Made by a program: the position numbers and the translations under genes
NCBI GenBank assembly: GCA_949296785.1
Contig: CASFRQ010000026.1
Span: 1 to 8,663, forward strand
Direction of reading: 5' to 3'
DNA: 8,663 nt
From: an uncultured Alphaproteobacteria bacterium
Lineage (GTDB): Bacteria; Pseudomonadota; Alphaproteobacteria; CASFRQ01; SAAU01
Shown: piece after piece, positions 1 through 5,864 of the stretch
Layout: every line of letters begins with the position of its first letter
Numbering within the stretch: position 1 is the stretch's first letter
Notes under the pieces: model-generated
What the model was told of the DNA's origin: nothing
The model's input: only the letters and a program-made list of their open reading frames with translations
Databases searched by the model: none

Positions 1-316
1 ACCCCTCTCCGCTCAAACGCTCCCTATTTGCCTCGTAAATAGACGAAATCCATTCATCCGAAGAGTTTTTCTCAAAGTTTCCCCTTCCTTCTGATTGTTT
101 AAAATTTTTTTCCGGATGAAAATACCGGCTGTAAAAATAATCTCTTATTTCTTCGGGAATTTCTTCCTCCATGTTTCGCGGATGAAAAAAAGAGGCCTCC
201 TCAGCCTCCTTTTTCATTCCGTTCCCATCGCCGTACGCTGCCGGCTCCCTCTCTTCCGCCAAGGAAGAAAACGATTGATAATCATCAAGATAATCATCTT
301 GTTCTAAAGCTGTCAT
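1..316 (-). CDS. Acidic phage-type protein, C-terminus cut by window edge
   Basis: An open frame begins at an ATG at 316-314 and stays open for about 105 codons to the left edge, so the C-terminus is missing. The protein opens MTALEQDDYLDDYQSFSSLA and is rich in Glu and Asp, with several Tyr and Phe. No membrane segment or known domain is visible. A clear AAAGGAG lies about nine bases before the ATG. The start overlaps the stop of the preceding 75-aa gene as ATGA, which is typical of translational coupling. Position downstream of portal and other phage-type genes suggests a virion or assembly protein, but the function is not recognised. An acidic scaffold-like role is possible; this is only an inference from composition and place. 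Confidence 0.75.
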   Translation of the reverse strand, partial: MTALEQDDYLDDYQSFSSLAEEREPAAYGDGNGMKKEAEEASFFHPRNMEEEIPEEIRDYFYSRYFHPEKNFKQSEGRGNFEKNSSDEWISSIYEANRERLSGEG

Positions 317-540
317 AGCCAAATACTCCTTTTATAATTATTAATAAACGCCGAGAACAAATCCGTTCTGAGCTCCTTTTCATTTTCCAGACGACGCCGT
401 TTCAAAAAAGCATCCGAATAATCGGAAGCAAAAGCGACGCCGGCCGTCTTTAAGTACCGGTTGACATCTTGCTGACATGTTGCGATTGTCCCATCCGGCA
501 GCTTAAATTCCTTCTTAAAAAGACCATTGATGTAAGCCAT
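313..540 (-). CDS. Small phage-type hypothetical protein, 75 aa
   Basis: I chose the ATG at 540-538 because AAAAGGG sits six to eight bases upstream. An in-frame GTG three codons earlier overlaps that site and is less likely. The 75-residue product is basic in its second half (a run KRRR, then KELR) and soluble. No family was recognised. Its stop TGA overlaps the ATG of the next gene (ATGA), so the two are probably co-translated. A terminator-like hairpin lies just upstream, between this gene and the Lys/Glu-rich gene. It probably belongs to the phage structural block, but its role cannot be read from the sequence. Confidence 0.7.
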   Translation of the reverse strand: MAYINGLFKKEFKLPDGTIATCQQDVNRYLKTAGVAFASDYSDAFLKRRRLENEKELRTDLFSAFINNYKRSIWL

Positions 541-562
541 TTTTTTCACCCTTTTCAGATAT

Positions 563-605
563 AAAAAAACTCTTTTAAAAAAGGTAAAACACCCTTTTAA
601 AAGAG
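563..605 (-). terminator. Rho-independent terminator-like hairpin
   Basis: On the minus strand an 11-bp stem (CTCTTTTAAAA at 605-595 with TTTTAAAAGAG at 580-570), extended by a GG/CC pair across a small bulge, is followed directly by seven T (569-563). It falls between the stop of the Lys/Glu-rich gene at 655 and the start of the 75-aa gene at 540. Confidence 0.75.
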
Positions 606-654
606 ATTAAAAATTAAAATTATTTCTTATTTTTCAAAAAGTTATAAAGATAAC

Positions 655-963
655 TTAATCTTCAAATTTAACTAAAATCTGTGTCGGCTCCTCCTCTTTT
701 TTCTCCTCGTCGGTTATGGAAAAAAGCTTGGTTGAAGTTTTATAAAACTCACTTGGATTCTTTTTTGCCCAAGCAACCAACCCTTCCATGCCGCCAAGTT
801 CGCGAAAAGCCTCCAGCCAGACTGTCTGAATATTTTTTTCTTCACCGGGAACGGAAAAAACTTTCTCAAAAGAAAAGTCTTGCCCGGTCTTTTCATCATC
901 GGCCTCTTCCTTTTTTCGTAAGCAAGAAGATACCTCTTCAATATTTTCCTCCTTCTTCGGCAA
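655..963 (-). CDS. Lys/Glu-rich phage protein, 102 aa (possibly 138 aa)
   Basis: The frame ends at 655. The first conventional start is a TTG at 963-961 with TAAGGG about seven bases before it. The frame continues upstream with no stop to 1080, and a near-perfect SD (AAAAGGAGG) at 1090-1081 lies nine bases before an ATT codon at 1071-1069, so the true protein may be 138 aa. The N-terminal part is charged and low in complexity. The core at about residues 46-82 contains WLEAFRELGGMEGLVAWAKK followed by NPSEFYK. From memory, that pattern recurs in short phage proteins encoded near the packaging genes, often with a small-terminase or unknown label. I infer a DNA-packaging or virion-associated role with low certainty. 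Confidence 0.75.
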   Translation of the reverse strand: MPKKEENIEEVSSCLRKKEEADDEKTGQDFSFEKVFSVPGEEKNIQTVWLEAFRELGGMEGLVAWAKKNPSEFYKTSTKLFSITDEEKKEEEPTQILVKFED

Positions 964-1080
964 AATCTTGCCCTTAGAAACAGTTGTTTTTTCGGAAGAA
1001 ACTTTTAAAGTCCTTTCCTTTTCCCGTTCTTTTACTTCTTCTTTACTTTCTTTTATTTTTATTCTTGAAATCGCTTCTCA

Positions 1081-1090
1081 CCTCCTTTTA
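1081..1090 (-). promoter_or_regulatory. Strong Shine-Dalgarno with no standard start codon after it
   Basis: TAAAAGGAGG is one of the best ribosome-binding sites in the window. No ATG, GTG or TTG in the 102-aa frame follows at a normal distance. The codon at the right spacing (nine bases) is ATT at 1071-1069. A GTG overlapping the site opens only a 12-codon frame. It probably decides the true start of the downstream gene. Confidence 0.6.
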
Positions 1091-1103
1091 CCGATTTTTC
1101 AAT

Positions 1104-1133
1104 AAAAAAAGCGCTTTTCATAATCAAAAGCGC
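1104..1133 (-). terminator. Rho-independent terminator-like hairpin
   Basis: A perfect 8-bp stem, GCGCTTTT (1133-1126) with AAAAGCGC (1118-1111), with a 7-base loop, is followed by seven T (1110-1104) on the minus strand. It ends only about 14 bases before the SD of the Lys/Glu-rich gene, with no room for a promoter in between. Confidence 0.85.
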
Positions 1134-1150
1134 ATTAAAAAATTCTCCCT

Positions 1151-1186
1151 CAAAAAAAGAACTGCCTTTATTCTAAAAAAAGGCAG
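1151..1186 (-). terminator. Rho-independent terminator-like hairpin
   Basis: An 8-bp stem, CTGCCTTT (1186-1179) with AAAGGCAG (1169-1162), with a 9-base loop, is followed on the minus strand by TTCTTTTTTTG. It is the middle one of three hairpins in tandem. Confidence 0.8.
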
Positions 1187-1211
1187 CCCTTCACCCAACG
1201 GAATTTCTTTA

Positions 1212-1260
1212 TAAAAAATCAAAAGGGTTTGTTTTTTTTAGTAAAGGAGCAACAAACCCT
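1212..1260 (-). terminator. Terminator-like hairpin with a 17-base loop, possible attenuator
   Basis: A 10-bp perfect stem, AGGGTTTGTT (1260-1251) with AACAAACCCT (1233-1224), is followed by TTTTGATTTTTT. The loop contains CTCCTTT, which can pair with the AGGAG lying just before the stem, or with the AAAGGAG of the downstream SD at 1090-1081. The first pairing would exclude the terminator stem. Confidence 0.6.
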
Positions 1261-1266
1261 CCTATT

Positions 1267-1310
1267 TTATAAAGAACGAGTCATACCCGCGGGCAAACTC
1301 TGACAACCAT
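1267..1310 (-). other. Two overlapping mini-ORFs in a leader region
   Basis: After the promoter at 1381-1354, AAAGGAAG stands just before an ATG at 1310. It opens a nine-codon frame (MVVRVCPRV) that stops at 1281. That stop overlaps a second ATG as ATGA, opening MTRSL with a stop at 1267. A perfect palindrome CCCGCGGG lies at 1286-1293. This resembles a leader-peptide arrangement ahead of tandem terminators, but such short frames also arise by chance. Confidence 0.3.
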
Positions 1311-1353
1311 TACTTCCTTTCTTTGTTTTTTAGAAAAATCTACATGTCAACTG

Positions 1354-1381
1354 ATAATAGCGTATCTTTTTAAATTGTCTA
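1354..1381 (-). promoter_or_regulatory. Sigma70-like promoter reading to the left
   Basis: On the minus strand, TAGACA (1381-1376) and TATTAT (1359-1354) are separated by 16 bases, each differing from consensus at one position. The predicted start is near 1347. An 11-bp inverted repeat (1362-1372 with 1416-1426) overlaps its spacer and reaches past the -35 box. It would drive the mini-ORFs and, by readthrough of three hairpins, the Lys/Glu-rich gene. Confidence 0.5.
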
Positions 1382-1426
1382 TAAAATTATTTTAAAAAAA
1401 TAAAATTTTTTAAACTAAAAAGATAC
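1362..1426. repeat. 11-bp inverted repeat flanking AT-rich DNA
   Basis: GTATCTTTTTA at 1362-1372 is the exact reverse complement of TAAAAAGATAC at 1416-1426, with 43 very AT-rich bases between. It lies just after the portal stop and overlaps the candidate promoter. It may be an operator or a weak transcript-end structure. Confidence 0.45.
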
Positions 1427-1441
1427 CGTCCGGCTTCCTCC

Positions 1442-3349
1442 TTAAAAACCCTTGACATAACCTGTTGTCACATTAGACAAATCCTCTGAGCTTTCCAAAG
1501 ATTTGTCCGTTTTTTTCTTCAGTTCTTCTGTCTTCAGCAAAGTTTGAAGAGCCATTTCCTTTTCCGTCAGGAAATTCTTCTGGCGCTCGCTTTCCTCTTT
1601 AATATCCAACTCTCTGGACTTTAAAGCATTTTTCTCCTTTTCTATCAGGAAATTATTTTTCATTCTTTCCTGTTCCAAGAGAACGGCAAAATTCGGTTGA
1701 GGCGCCTGTTGTACAGGAGCCGGTTCCGGTTTATTCAAATCCTGTTCTATAGAAGAAAAAACATTTTCAAGAACCGGCTCAAAAGGCTTTGCTTTCGGCA
1801 GATATTGCGTCAAAACTTCAACCATAGACCGATAAAGCGGCAAAAGCAGTGGTTGAGAAGAAACAACCTGAAAAGCCGACTGGATAATCGTATTGATAGA
1901 TTGAATTGCCGATGAAGCCTGTTCTGCCTCTTCGTTCCGGTTAATGATATTGTCCGTTTCAACAGAGAAAAGCATCCCTCTGATTTTTTCCTCTTTTAAA
2001 AGAGTAATTCCCTGATGAACAAGCTCCATATTCTGTTTTTCTTCCGGACTAAGCAAATCAATCAGAAATCCTGCGTCAAACATTTCCGCGATCATTTCTG
2101 CCTTAATACGATACAAATCACGGATAAACCTTTGCATTTCATTTTGGCGGTCCTGGTTACGCAAAGTGCCGAAATTTGTTTTCTTTGTTATTGCCGTCGC
2201 CGTTTCAGCCGCATTTGAATTGCCGCGCATAATATCCGATACTCCGGTGATTTCATAAATCTGGTTCATAATATCTTGCCGTCTTTCCGCCAGTTGAGAC
2301 AAAGCCGTCACATACTGTTCCAAAGGCATAAAGTCCACAATTCCCCTTAACCCGCCGCTTTCTTTCAGTTTGATAAAATCCTGTACGGCAACAAGCGTAT
2401 TTTCCTTTTCCAGAATATTCACCAGATCCGGGAAAGAACTGTCATAAGCGCCGGAGATTTTAAACGCTTGCGTAATCATTTTCATGCGTTGATTTACACC
2501 GTTTAATTCGTCCAAAAGTTCCCTAATCAATGTATAGTCCGGAACCGGAATGATACTGTCGTTTGTCAAAGTGGCAAACAAAGGCTTCGGGCAGGGAAAA
2601 AATCCTTTCAGGTGAAGGGGGTCTTCCGAAACTTTTAAAAACTTGCTTGAATTTTTTTCAAACCAGTAAACTTTTTTCTCATTCTTATCCCACACCTCAT
2701 AAACGCACAGGTTTTTCTTATCTTCTTTTGAAGATAAAAGAGCCAAAGCGCTTAAAGCCTCTTTCCCAAACATATCCTTAATTTCTTTTGAAGACATATA
2801 TGTCTTTCTGGCAATCCACGACACATCTTCCCAAATACCGACATTATCACAATCAGCCAAAAAACAGGTCGGATCAACATATTGGGAAACGACATTCTCG
2901 CCGATTTTCATTTCCATATCCTCTCCCAATGTTTCAAACTGAGGTTCGTAATGTTCCCATAAAATACCGGCGCCGGAAATCAGAAAATCATTTCTGGCAT
3001 ACTTGACGGTACTGTCAAAATCTGTCTGGGCTAAGCTCCAGTTTAAAGCCTTTTCCAAAATCCTGCACGCCATTTTCTGCGCCGGAGAACTTGTTTTATT
3101 CTGACGCTCAATATGAACGGTCGGCTGCTTAAAATATAAAAACGGTTTTAAAGTTTCTATAGACGACCAAAACAAATTATAATGGCCTGATTTTAAGTGC
3201 TCGGACCCTGTTCTGGCATCTTTATAAAACTCTCTTGTTTTTTTGACGAGACGATAATAGTCCGCGTATTTTTTCTCCGCATTTGAAATCTTTTCTTGCC
3301 AAGAAGATAAAAGATTTTTTTCTGATAATTTTTCATTCATTTTATTCAT
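1442..3349 (-). CDS. Phage portal protein, P22-type (about 635 aa)
   Basis: The portal forms the ring at one capsid vertex through which DNA enters and leaves. Length and motifs fit the large P22-like portal family. Recognisable stretches are an N-terminal helical region with YKDARTGSEHLKSG (residues 45-58), YVDPTCFLADCDNVGIWEDV (159-178) in the wing/stem region, VPDYTLIRELLDELN (271-285), and the conserved core ITGVSDIMRGNS followed by AAETATAI (369-389), then QDRQNEMQRFIRDLYRIKAE (401-420). Residues 558-620 are a charged coiled coil after a Pro/Gln-rich linker. Numbers count from a TTG at 3355. I prefer the ATG at 3349 because AGGGA lies nine bases upstream. That start overlaps the stop of the GroES-like gene by eight bases, so the two are coupled. 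Confidence 0.88.
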   Translation of the reverse strand: MNKMNEKLSEKNLLSSWQEKISNAEKKYADYYRLVKKTREFYKDARTGSEHLKSGHYNLFWSSIETLKPFLYFKQPTVHIERQNKTSSPAQKMACRILEKALNWSLAQTDFDSTVKYARNDFLISGAGILWEHYEPQFETLGEDMEMKIGENVVSQYVDPTCFLADCDNVGIWEDVSWIARKTYMSSKEIKDMFGKEALSALALLSSKEDKKNLCVYEVWDKNEKKVYWFEKNSSKFLKVSEDPLHLKGFFPCPKPLFATLTNDSIIPVPDYTLIRELLDELNGVNQRMKMITQAFKISGAYDSSFPDLVNILEKENTLVAVQDFIKLKESGGLRGIVDFMPLEQYVTALSQLAERRQDIMNQIYEITGVSDIMRGNSNAAETATAITKKTNFGTLRNQDRQNEMQRFIRDLYRIKAEMIAEMFDAGFLIDLLSPEEKQNMELVHQGITLLKEEKIRGMLFSVETDNIINRNEEAEQASSAIQSINTIIQSAFQVVSSQPLLLPLYRSMVEVLTQYLPKAKPFEPVLENVFSSIEQDLNKPEPAPVQQAPQPNFAVLLEQERMKNNFLIEKEKNALKSRELDIKEESERQKNFLTEKEMALQTLLKTEELKKKTDKSLESSEDLSNVTTGYVKGF

Positions 3350-3599
3350 TTTCAAATATCCCTAATAAGCTTGATTCCCGCACGACAACAACATTTTTGT
3401 CATAAGTCGGCAACTCGTCAAAAACATGAAACAAAACATCATCTCCTTTTTTGACGCTGGTTACTTCCGGGCCCGTACATTCCACAATGCCACGGCACCT
3501 GTCTTGCGCAAAATCATCCGTTAACACAAGAGAACTTTTTTGATTGTCAGGTGTCTCTTTTAACCTGATAAACACTCTGTCTAAAACAGCTTTTACCAT
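3342..3599 (-). CDS. GroES-like co-chaperonin, phage type (85 aa)
   Basis: The start is an ATG at 3599 with GAAAGGAG six to seven bases upstream. The chain follows the Cpn10 fold order: LDRVFIRLKE near the start (the family has LHDRVIVKRKE), a short mobile loop ending in SSLVLTDD where GroES has GGIVLT, RGIVECTGPEV (GroES has RGEVLAVG), KKGDDVLF (GroES has KVGDIVIF), and a C-terminal VRESSLLGIF (GroES has MSESDILAI). At 85 aa it is about ten shorter than bacterial GroES, and the roof-loop region is reduced. No groEL follows. It sits immediately before portal and overlaps it. By analogy with T4 gp31 it may help host GroEL fold phage capsid proteins; that role is inferred. Confidence 0.85.
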   Translation of the reverse strand: MVKAVLDRVFIRLKETPDNQKSSLVLTDDFAQDRCRGIVECTGPEVTSVKKGDDVLFHVFDELPTYDKNVVVVRESSLLGIFENE

Positions 3600-3615
3600 T
3601 TTTTTCTCCTTTCAT

Positions 3616-3639
3616 AAAAAAACGCCTTTCGTAAAGGCG
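3616..3639 (-). terminator. Rho-independent terminator-like hairpin
   Basis: A perfect 7-bp stem, CGCCTTT (3639-3633) with AAAGGCG (3629-3623), with a 3-base loop, is followed by seven T (3622-3616) on the minus strand. The RBS of the GroES-like gene follows within a few bases. Confidence 0.85.
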
Positions 3640-3643
3640 ATAT

Positions 3644-3673
3644 AAAAAAACGGCCTGTCAACGACAAACCGTT
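3644..3673 (-). terminator. Rho-independent terminator-like hairpin
   Basis: An 11-bp stem, AACGGTTTGTC (3673-3663) with GACAGGCCGTT (3659-3649), includes two G-T pairs, closes on a 3-base loop and is followed by a run of T. It stands in tandem with the next hairpin ten bases away and ends the transcript of the 95-aa gene. Confidence 0.85.
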
Positions 3674-3734
3674 TTAATCTCTAAAATCCTTTTTGAGTTA
3701 TTCTTTTTCTTTGGAATAATCACCCGCGACCGTG

Positions 3735-4022
3735 TCAATCAATACCCGGAGATAAAACAAGCATCACCATCAATCCGGTTAAAGGAATGCAGACAATTTG
3801 AATCAGCCACAGCTTCATTCCGACAATCCATACATCTCTTCTTCCCCATAGAGAAAAAGAATAAAAGAGCGAAAAACCAAAAACGATAATCATAAAAAAA
3901 CTTTTTGACCTTACCTTAAAAGCCGACAAACAAAATAAAATTAAAAATCTTTCCGCTTCGCTGCATAAACTCGCCGTAAACTTTTTAAAAAAAGCCAGCG
4001 TATCCCATCTCCCCTTTTTCAT
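3735..4022 (-). CDS. Small membrane protein (95 aa), C-terminus possibly frameshifted
   Basis: It starts at an ATG at 4022, ten bases after the stop of the C-family gene at 4033, with only a weak SD (TAAG). The first 40 residues are basic. Hydrophobic segments lie at about 41-59 and 69-91, separated by RRDVW. The frame stops at TGA in a tandem CAAT-CAAT repeat (3736-3743). Without one copy it would continue as DTVAGDYSKEKE to a TAA at 3700-3698, just before the terminators. The family was not recognised. It may belong either to the phage block or to the membrane array, since it shares the two-hydrophobic-segment layout but no motif I can rely on. Confidence 0.65.
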   Translation of the reverse strand: MKKGRWDTLAFFKKFTASLCSEAERFLILFCLSAFKVRSKSFFMIIVFGFSLFYSFSLWGRRDVWIVGMKLWLIQIVCIPLTGLMVMLVLSPGID

Positions 4023-4032
4023 CTTATTTTTT

Positions 4033-4734
4033 TTAATACATCCCCGCTAATTCGTTATAAAAAACATCTAAATCACGGCCGAAAAGAAAAGTTATCCCCA
4101 AAAGAAACAAATGTATTCCGGTTAAAAGACATAAAAGTCTTTTCCCTATTTTCGGCTTATATCCTCCCAAAACGGAAAGCCCAAAAACCGGCAGGAACAG
4201 TAACATAACCTCCAAACTCTTTTTCCCTCCAGTCAGAAAAAAATAACACAGCACCAAAAAGTCCAAAGCAAATAAAAGGTAAAGATTCGTCCGCCTCCGC
4301 ATTGAAAAACAAAGATGTCCAAAAAGAAGAAACACACTTCCCGCCAACTCCCACTTAACAAGATTCAGATGAAGCATTGTCGGATTGTTTTCAACAATAT
4401 AACGATTTAACATAAAAAACAAAGGTGCCAAAAATATCCCGCCGATAAAAGGCATGAAATAAAAAAATACGCTTTCAGACCGGGAGTCTTTTCTATAAAA
4501 GAAAATATCGCCAACTTCCTCCCACACCAGATAAAAACAAAAGCAAATCCAGAAAATAAATAAAACATCCTCTTTTTTCGGAAAAAACTGAAAATAACCA
4601 AAGAAATGGAACAAAAAACCGTATATAAAAATTCCTGTGCAACAAACAAAGAAAAAAATATCAGACAGCCTTATCCCAGAATATTCTGTAAAGTAATCCT
4701 CCTTCTTACCTTCTTCTCCTATTTTTTGTTCCAT
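4033..4734 (-). CDS. Family C multi-pass membrane protein (233 aa)
   Basis: The ATG at 4734 has AAGGGA seven bases upstream and a candidate promoter 34 bases further up. After a charged N-terminus of about 23 residues come roughly seven hydrophobic segments (about 24-46, 56-75, 88-109, 126-144, 150-168, 173-190, 199-218). The order, spacing and some residues match the 207-aa protein at 7323-6700: SDIFF against SDWIL at the first segment, LFALDFL against LFLFDFL at the fifth, LLFLPVF against LIFFPFA at the sixth, and IHLFLLG against IHLNILF at the last. The two are distant paralogues. No known family or catalytic motif was recognised. It closes the membrane-protein array next to the phage block. 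Confidence 0.75.
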   Translation of the reverse strand: MEQKIGEEGKKEDYFTEYSGIRLSDIFFFVCCTGIFIYGFLFHFFGYFQFFPKKEDVLFIFWICFCFYLVWEEVGDIFFYRKDSRSESVFFYFMPFIGGIFLAPLFFMLNRYIVENNPTMLHLNLVKWELAGSVFLLFGHLCFSMRRRTNLYLLFALDFLVLCYFFLTGGKKSLEVMLLFLPVFGLSVLGGYKPKIGKRLLCLLTGIHLFLLGITFLFGRDLDVFYNELAGMY

Positions 4735-4767
4735 ATTTCATTCCCTTAAAGTCTCTCTTTCCCCTTA

Positions 4768-4796
4768 CCTATAACGTATTTCCTTTTTATTGTCTA
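4768..4796 (-). promoter_or_regulatory. Sigma70-like promoter for the second family C gene
   Basis: TAGACA (4796-4791) and TATAGG (4773-4768) are 17 bases apart on the minus strand. The stretch TAGACAAT, then A-rich spacer, then ATACG followed by TAT closely resembles the promoter at 1381-1354. It lies in the widest gap of the intact array (4735-4902). Confidence 0.45.
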
Positions 4797-4902
4797 CTTT
4801 TTTTGAAATTTTTTTAAAAGAAGACAAATTAAAATCCTTGTATCGCATCTTAAAAATACTTTTTTTATACTAAATTTACCTTTTCTTAAAGGCCGCTTTC
4901 TC

Positions 4903-5154
4903 TTAATTGAAAACCACACCCCAAGAAAACAAAGTTACAAAAACTAAAGCCGAAACATATTGTCTTTTTATAAAAGAGAAAAATAATTCCAAAAAAAATG
5001 TATAAAACAAACCAAACATTATAACTTCTTTTTCAAAATCACAGAGCAATCCCAAAAGAAAAAAACATAAAAATTGGATATTAAAAAAAATAATAACCGC
5101 ATTCCACAATTGGTAATTGATATTGGCCAGTTTTTTTAAGATACTTTTAAACAT
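4903..5154 (-). CDS. Array member E, small membrane protein (83 aa)
   Basis: The ATG at 5154 is preferred, with AGGA nine bases before it. A TTG six codons earlier would overlap the previous gene. The protein has a basic N-terminus (FKSILKKL) and three hydrophobic stretches at about 18-38, 43-62 and 65-82, the middle two joined through FIKRQY. The three-segment layout with a basic turn before the last helix is shared with families A and B, but sequence identity is too low to place it. It follows D2 by ten bases, so it is in the same transcript. No function is recognised. Confidence 0.65.
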   Translation of the reverse strand: MFKSILKKLANINYQLWNAVIIFFNIQFLCFFLLGLLCDFEKEVIMFGLFYTFFLELFFSFIKRQYVSALVFVTLFSWGVVFN

Positions 5155-5164
5155 TCTTATTTTC

Positions 5165-5437
5165 CTACACAATCAGATAAAAGATTTTAATGTAATAAAC
5201 ATTTACCAAGAAAGTGAATAAAGAAAACACCTTTCCCCATTTCCCTTTATCCCAATAAATATAGGAAACATAAAAAGGGAAAAAGAAATATAAAAAAAGT
5301 ATACCCACACGATGCTTTCCTATAAAAAGAATATCATAAAAATCAAAGAAAACAGGCAATATAAAATTCTGGACGCATAGAAATATACCAAAAAAAATAT
5401 CATACATCGCTTGTTTATCCGTTTTTTGACAATTCAT
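5165..5437 (-). CDS. Array member D2, small membrane protein (90 aa)
   Basis: The ATG at 5437 is chosen because GAGGGA sits just upstream. The frame is open back to 5527 (GTG), but that part overlaps the previous gene and shows no SD. The protein has a polar N-terminus and hydrophobic segments at about 12-36, 44-62 and 70-90. FFDFYDIL at 30-37 and YWDKGKWGKVFSLFTF at 61-76 match the general array pattern of an acidic residue in a first helix and a basic/Gly turn before the last helix. The spacer before it is partly conserved with the one at 8585-8643. Function unknown. Confidence 0.65.
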   Translation of the reverse strand: MNCQKTDKQAMYDIFFGIFLCVQNFILPVFFDFYDILFIGKHRVGILFLYFFFPFYVSYIYWDKGKWGKVFSLFTFLVNVYYIKIFYLIV

Positions 5438-5460
5438 CTTTTTCCCTCTCTTTTCTACAT

Positions 5461-5555
5461 TTTTTCCATAAAGCTTACTTTCATCAACTAAATTCCATCT
5501 TTTTTGCCCCTTTATACTCCTCACCACTCAGATAATCCCCATTCAAATAACTTAT
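5461..5555 (-). repeat. Direct repeat, copy 1 (B-gene end plus spacer)
   Basis: This stretch is recognisably the same as 8585-8663, including TTTATACTCC and CATTCAAATAA on the plus strand. It covers the last codons of a B gene and the following spacer with an ATGGAAAAA on the minus strand. The copies differ by a 15-base indel and scattered substitutions. Confidence 0.7.
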
Positions 5556-5853
5556 AAAATCCAATAAAAAGAAACAGAACAGGTTGTAAAATATAGAAAA
5601 CATGCATCCATAAAATCGTATAAAAAACTTCTTTTCTCTGTGAATTATCCTTTTGTGGCATAAGAAAATATGCCAGACTTCCAGTTCCTAGCCAAAAGAA
5701 ATAAAACAAATAAAAACTATTTAAAAAAGGAAATATCTCTTTAAGCTTTTCCGAAATAATTAACCATAGAGTCAAAACAAGATAATCAATCATCCCAACA
5801 AAAATTAAAAGGAGATGTTTTTTAACAAAGCAGTTTATTTTATTCTGCATCAT
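5521..5853 (-). CDS. Family B membrane protein, copy 2 (110 aa)
   Basis: It starts at tandem ATGs (5853) with GAGGAAA upstream, eleven bases after the family A stop. Hydrophobic segments are at about 12-33, 45-64 and 75-100. It aligns along its length with the 118-aa protein at 7709-7353: VGMIDY against VGVLDF in the first helix, GTGSLAYFL against STGTVLYFL in the second, and MHVFYILQP against VHFISQP in the third. Identity is otherwise low, so the duplication is old. Its C-terminus YKLFEWG recurs in the partial gene at the right edge and in the decayed copy near 6324. No known family was recognised. Confidence 0.75.
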   Translation of the reverse strand: MMQNKINCFVKKHLLLIFVGMIDYLVLTLWLIISEKLKEIFPFLNSFYLFYFFWLGTGSLAYFLMPQKDNSQRKEVFYTILWMHVFYILQPVLFLFIGFYKLFEWGLSEW

Positions 5854-5864
5854 TTTTTATTTCC

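Noticed and set aside
681..1214. Plus-strand frames of 76-98 codons
   Set aside because: They lie opposite the Lys/Glu-rich gene and its extension, and their composition is the complement of AAA/GAA codons. There is no SD and no plausible protein.
1290..1320. Plus-strand GCAAACTCTGACAACCATTA looks like the start of a tmRNA tag (Ala-Asn-...)
   Set aside because: The frame does not end in an Ala-Leu-Ala-Ala type tag and runs on, and no tRNA-like acceptor structure surrounds it. It is coincidence.
4765..4848. A 27-aa minus-strand frame starting at 4848
   Set aside because: It has no good SD, overlaps the candidate promoter before the C gene, and consists mostly of Lys/Ser from AT-rich DNA.
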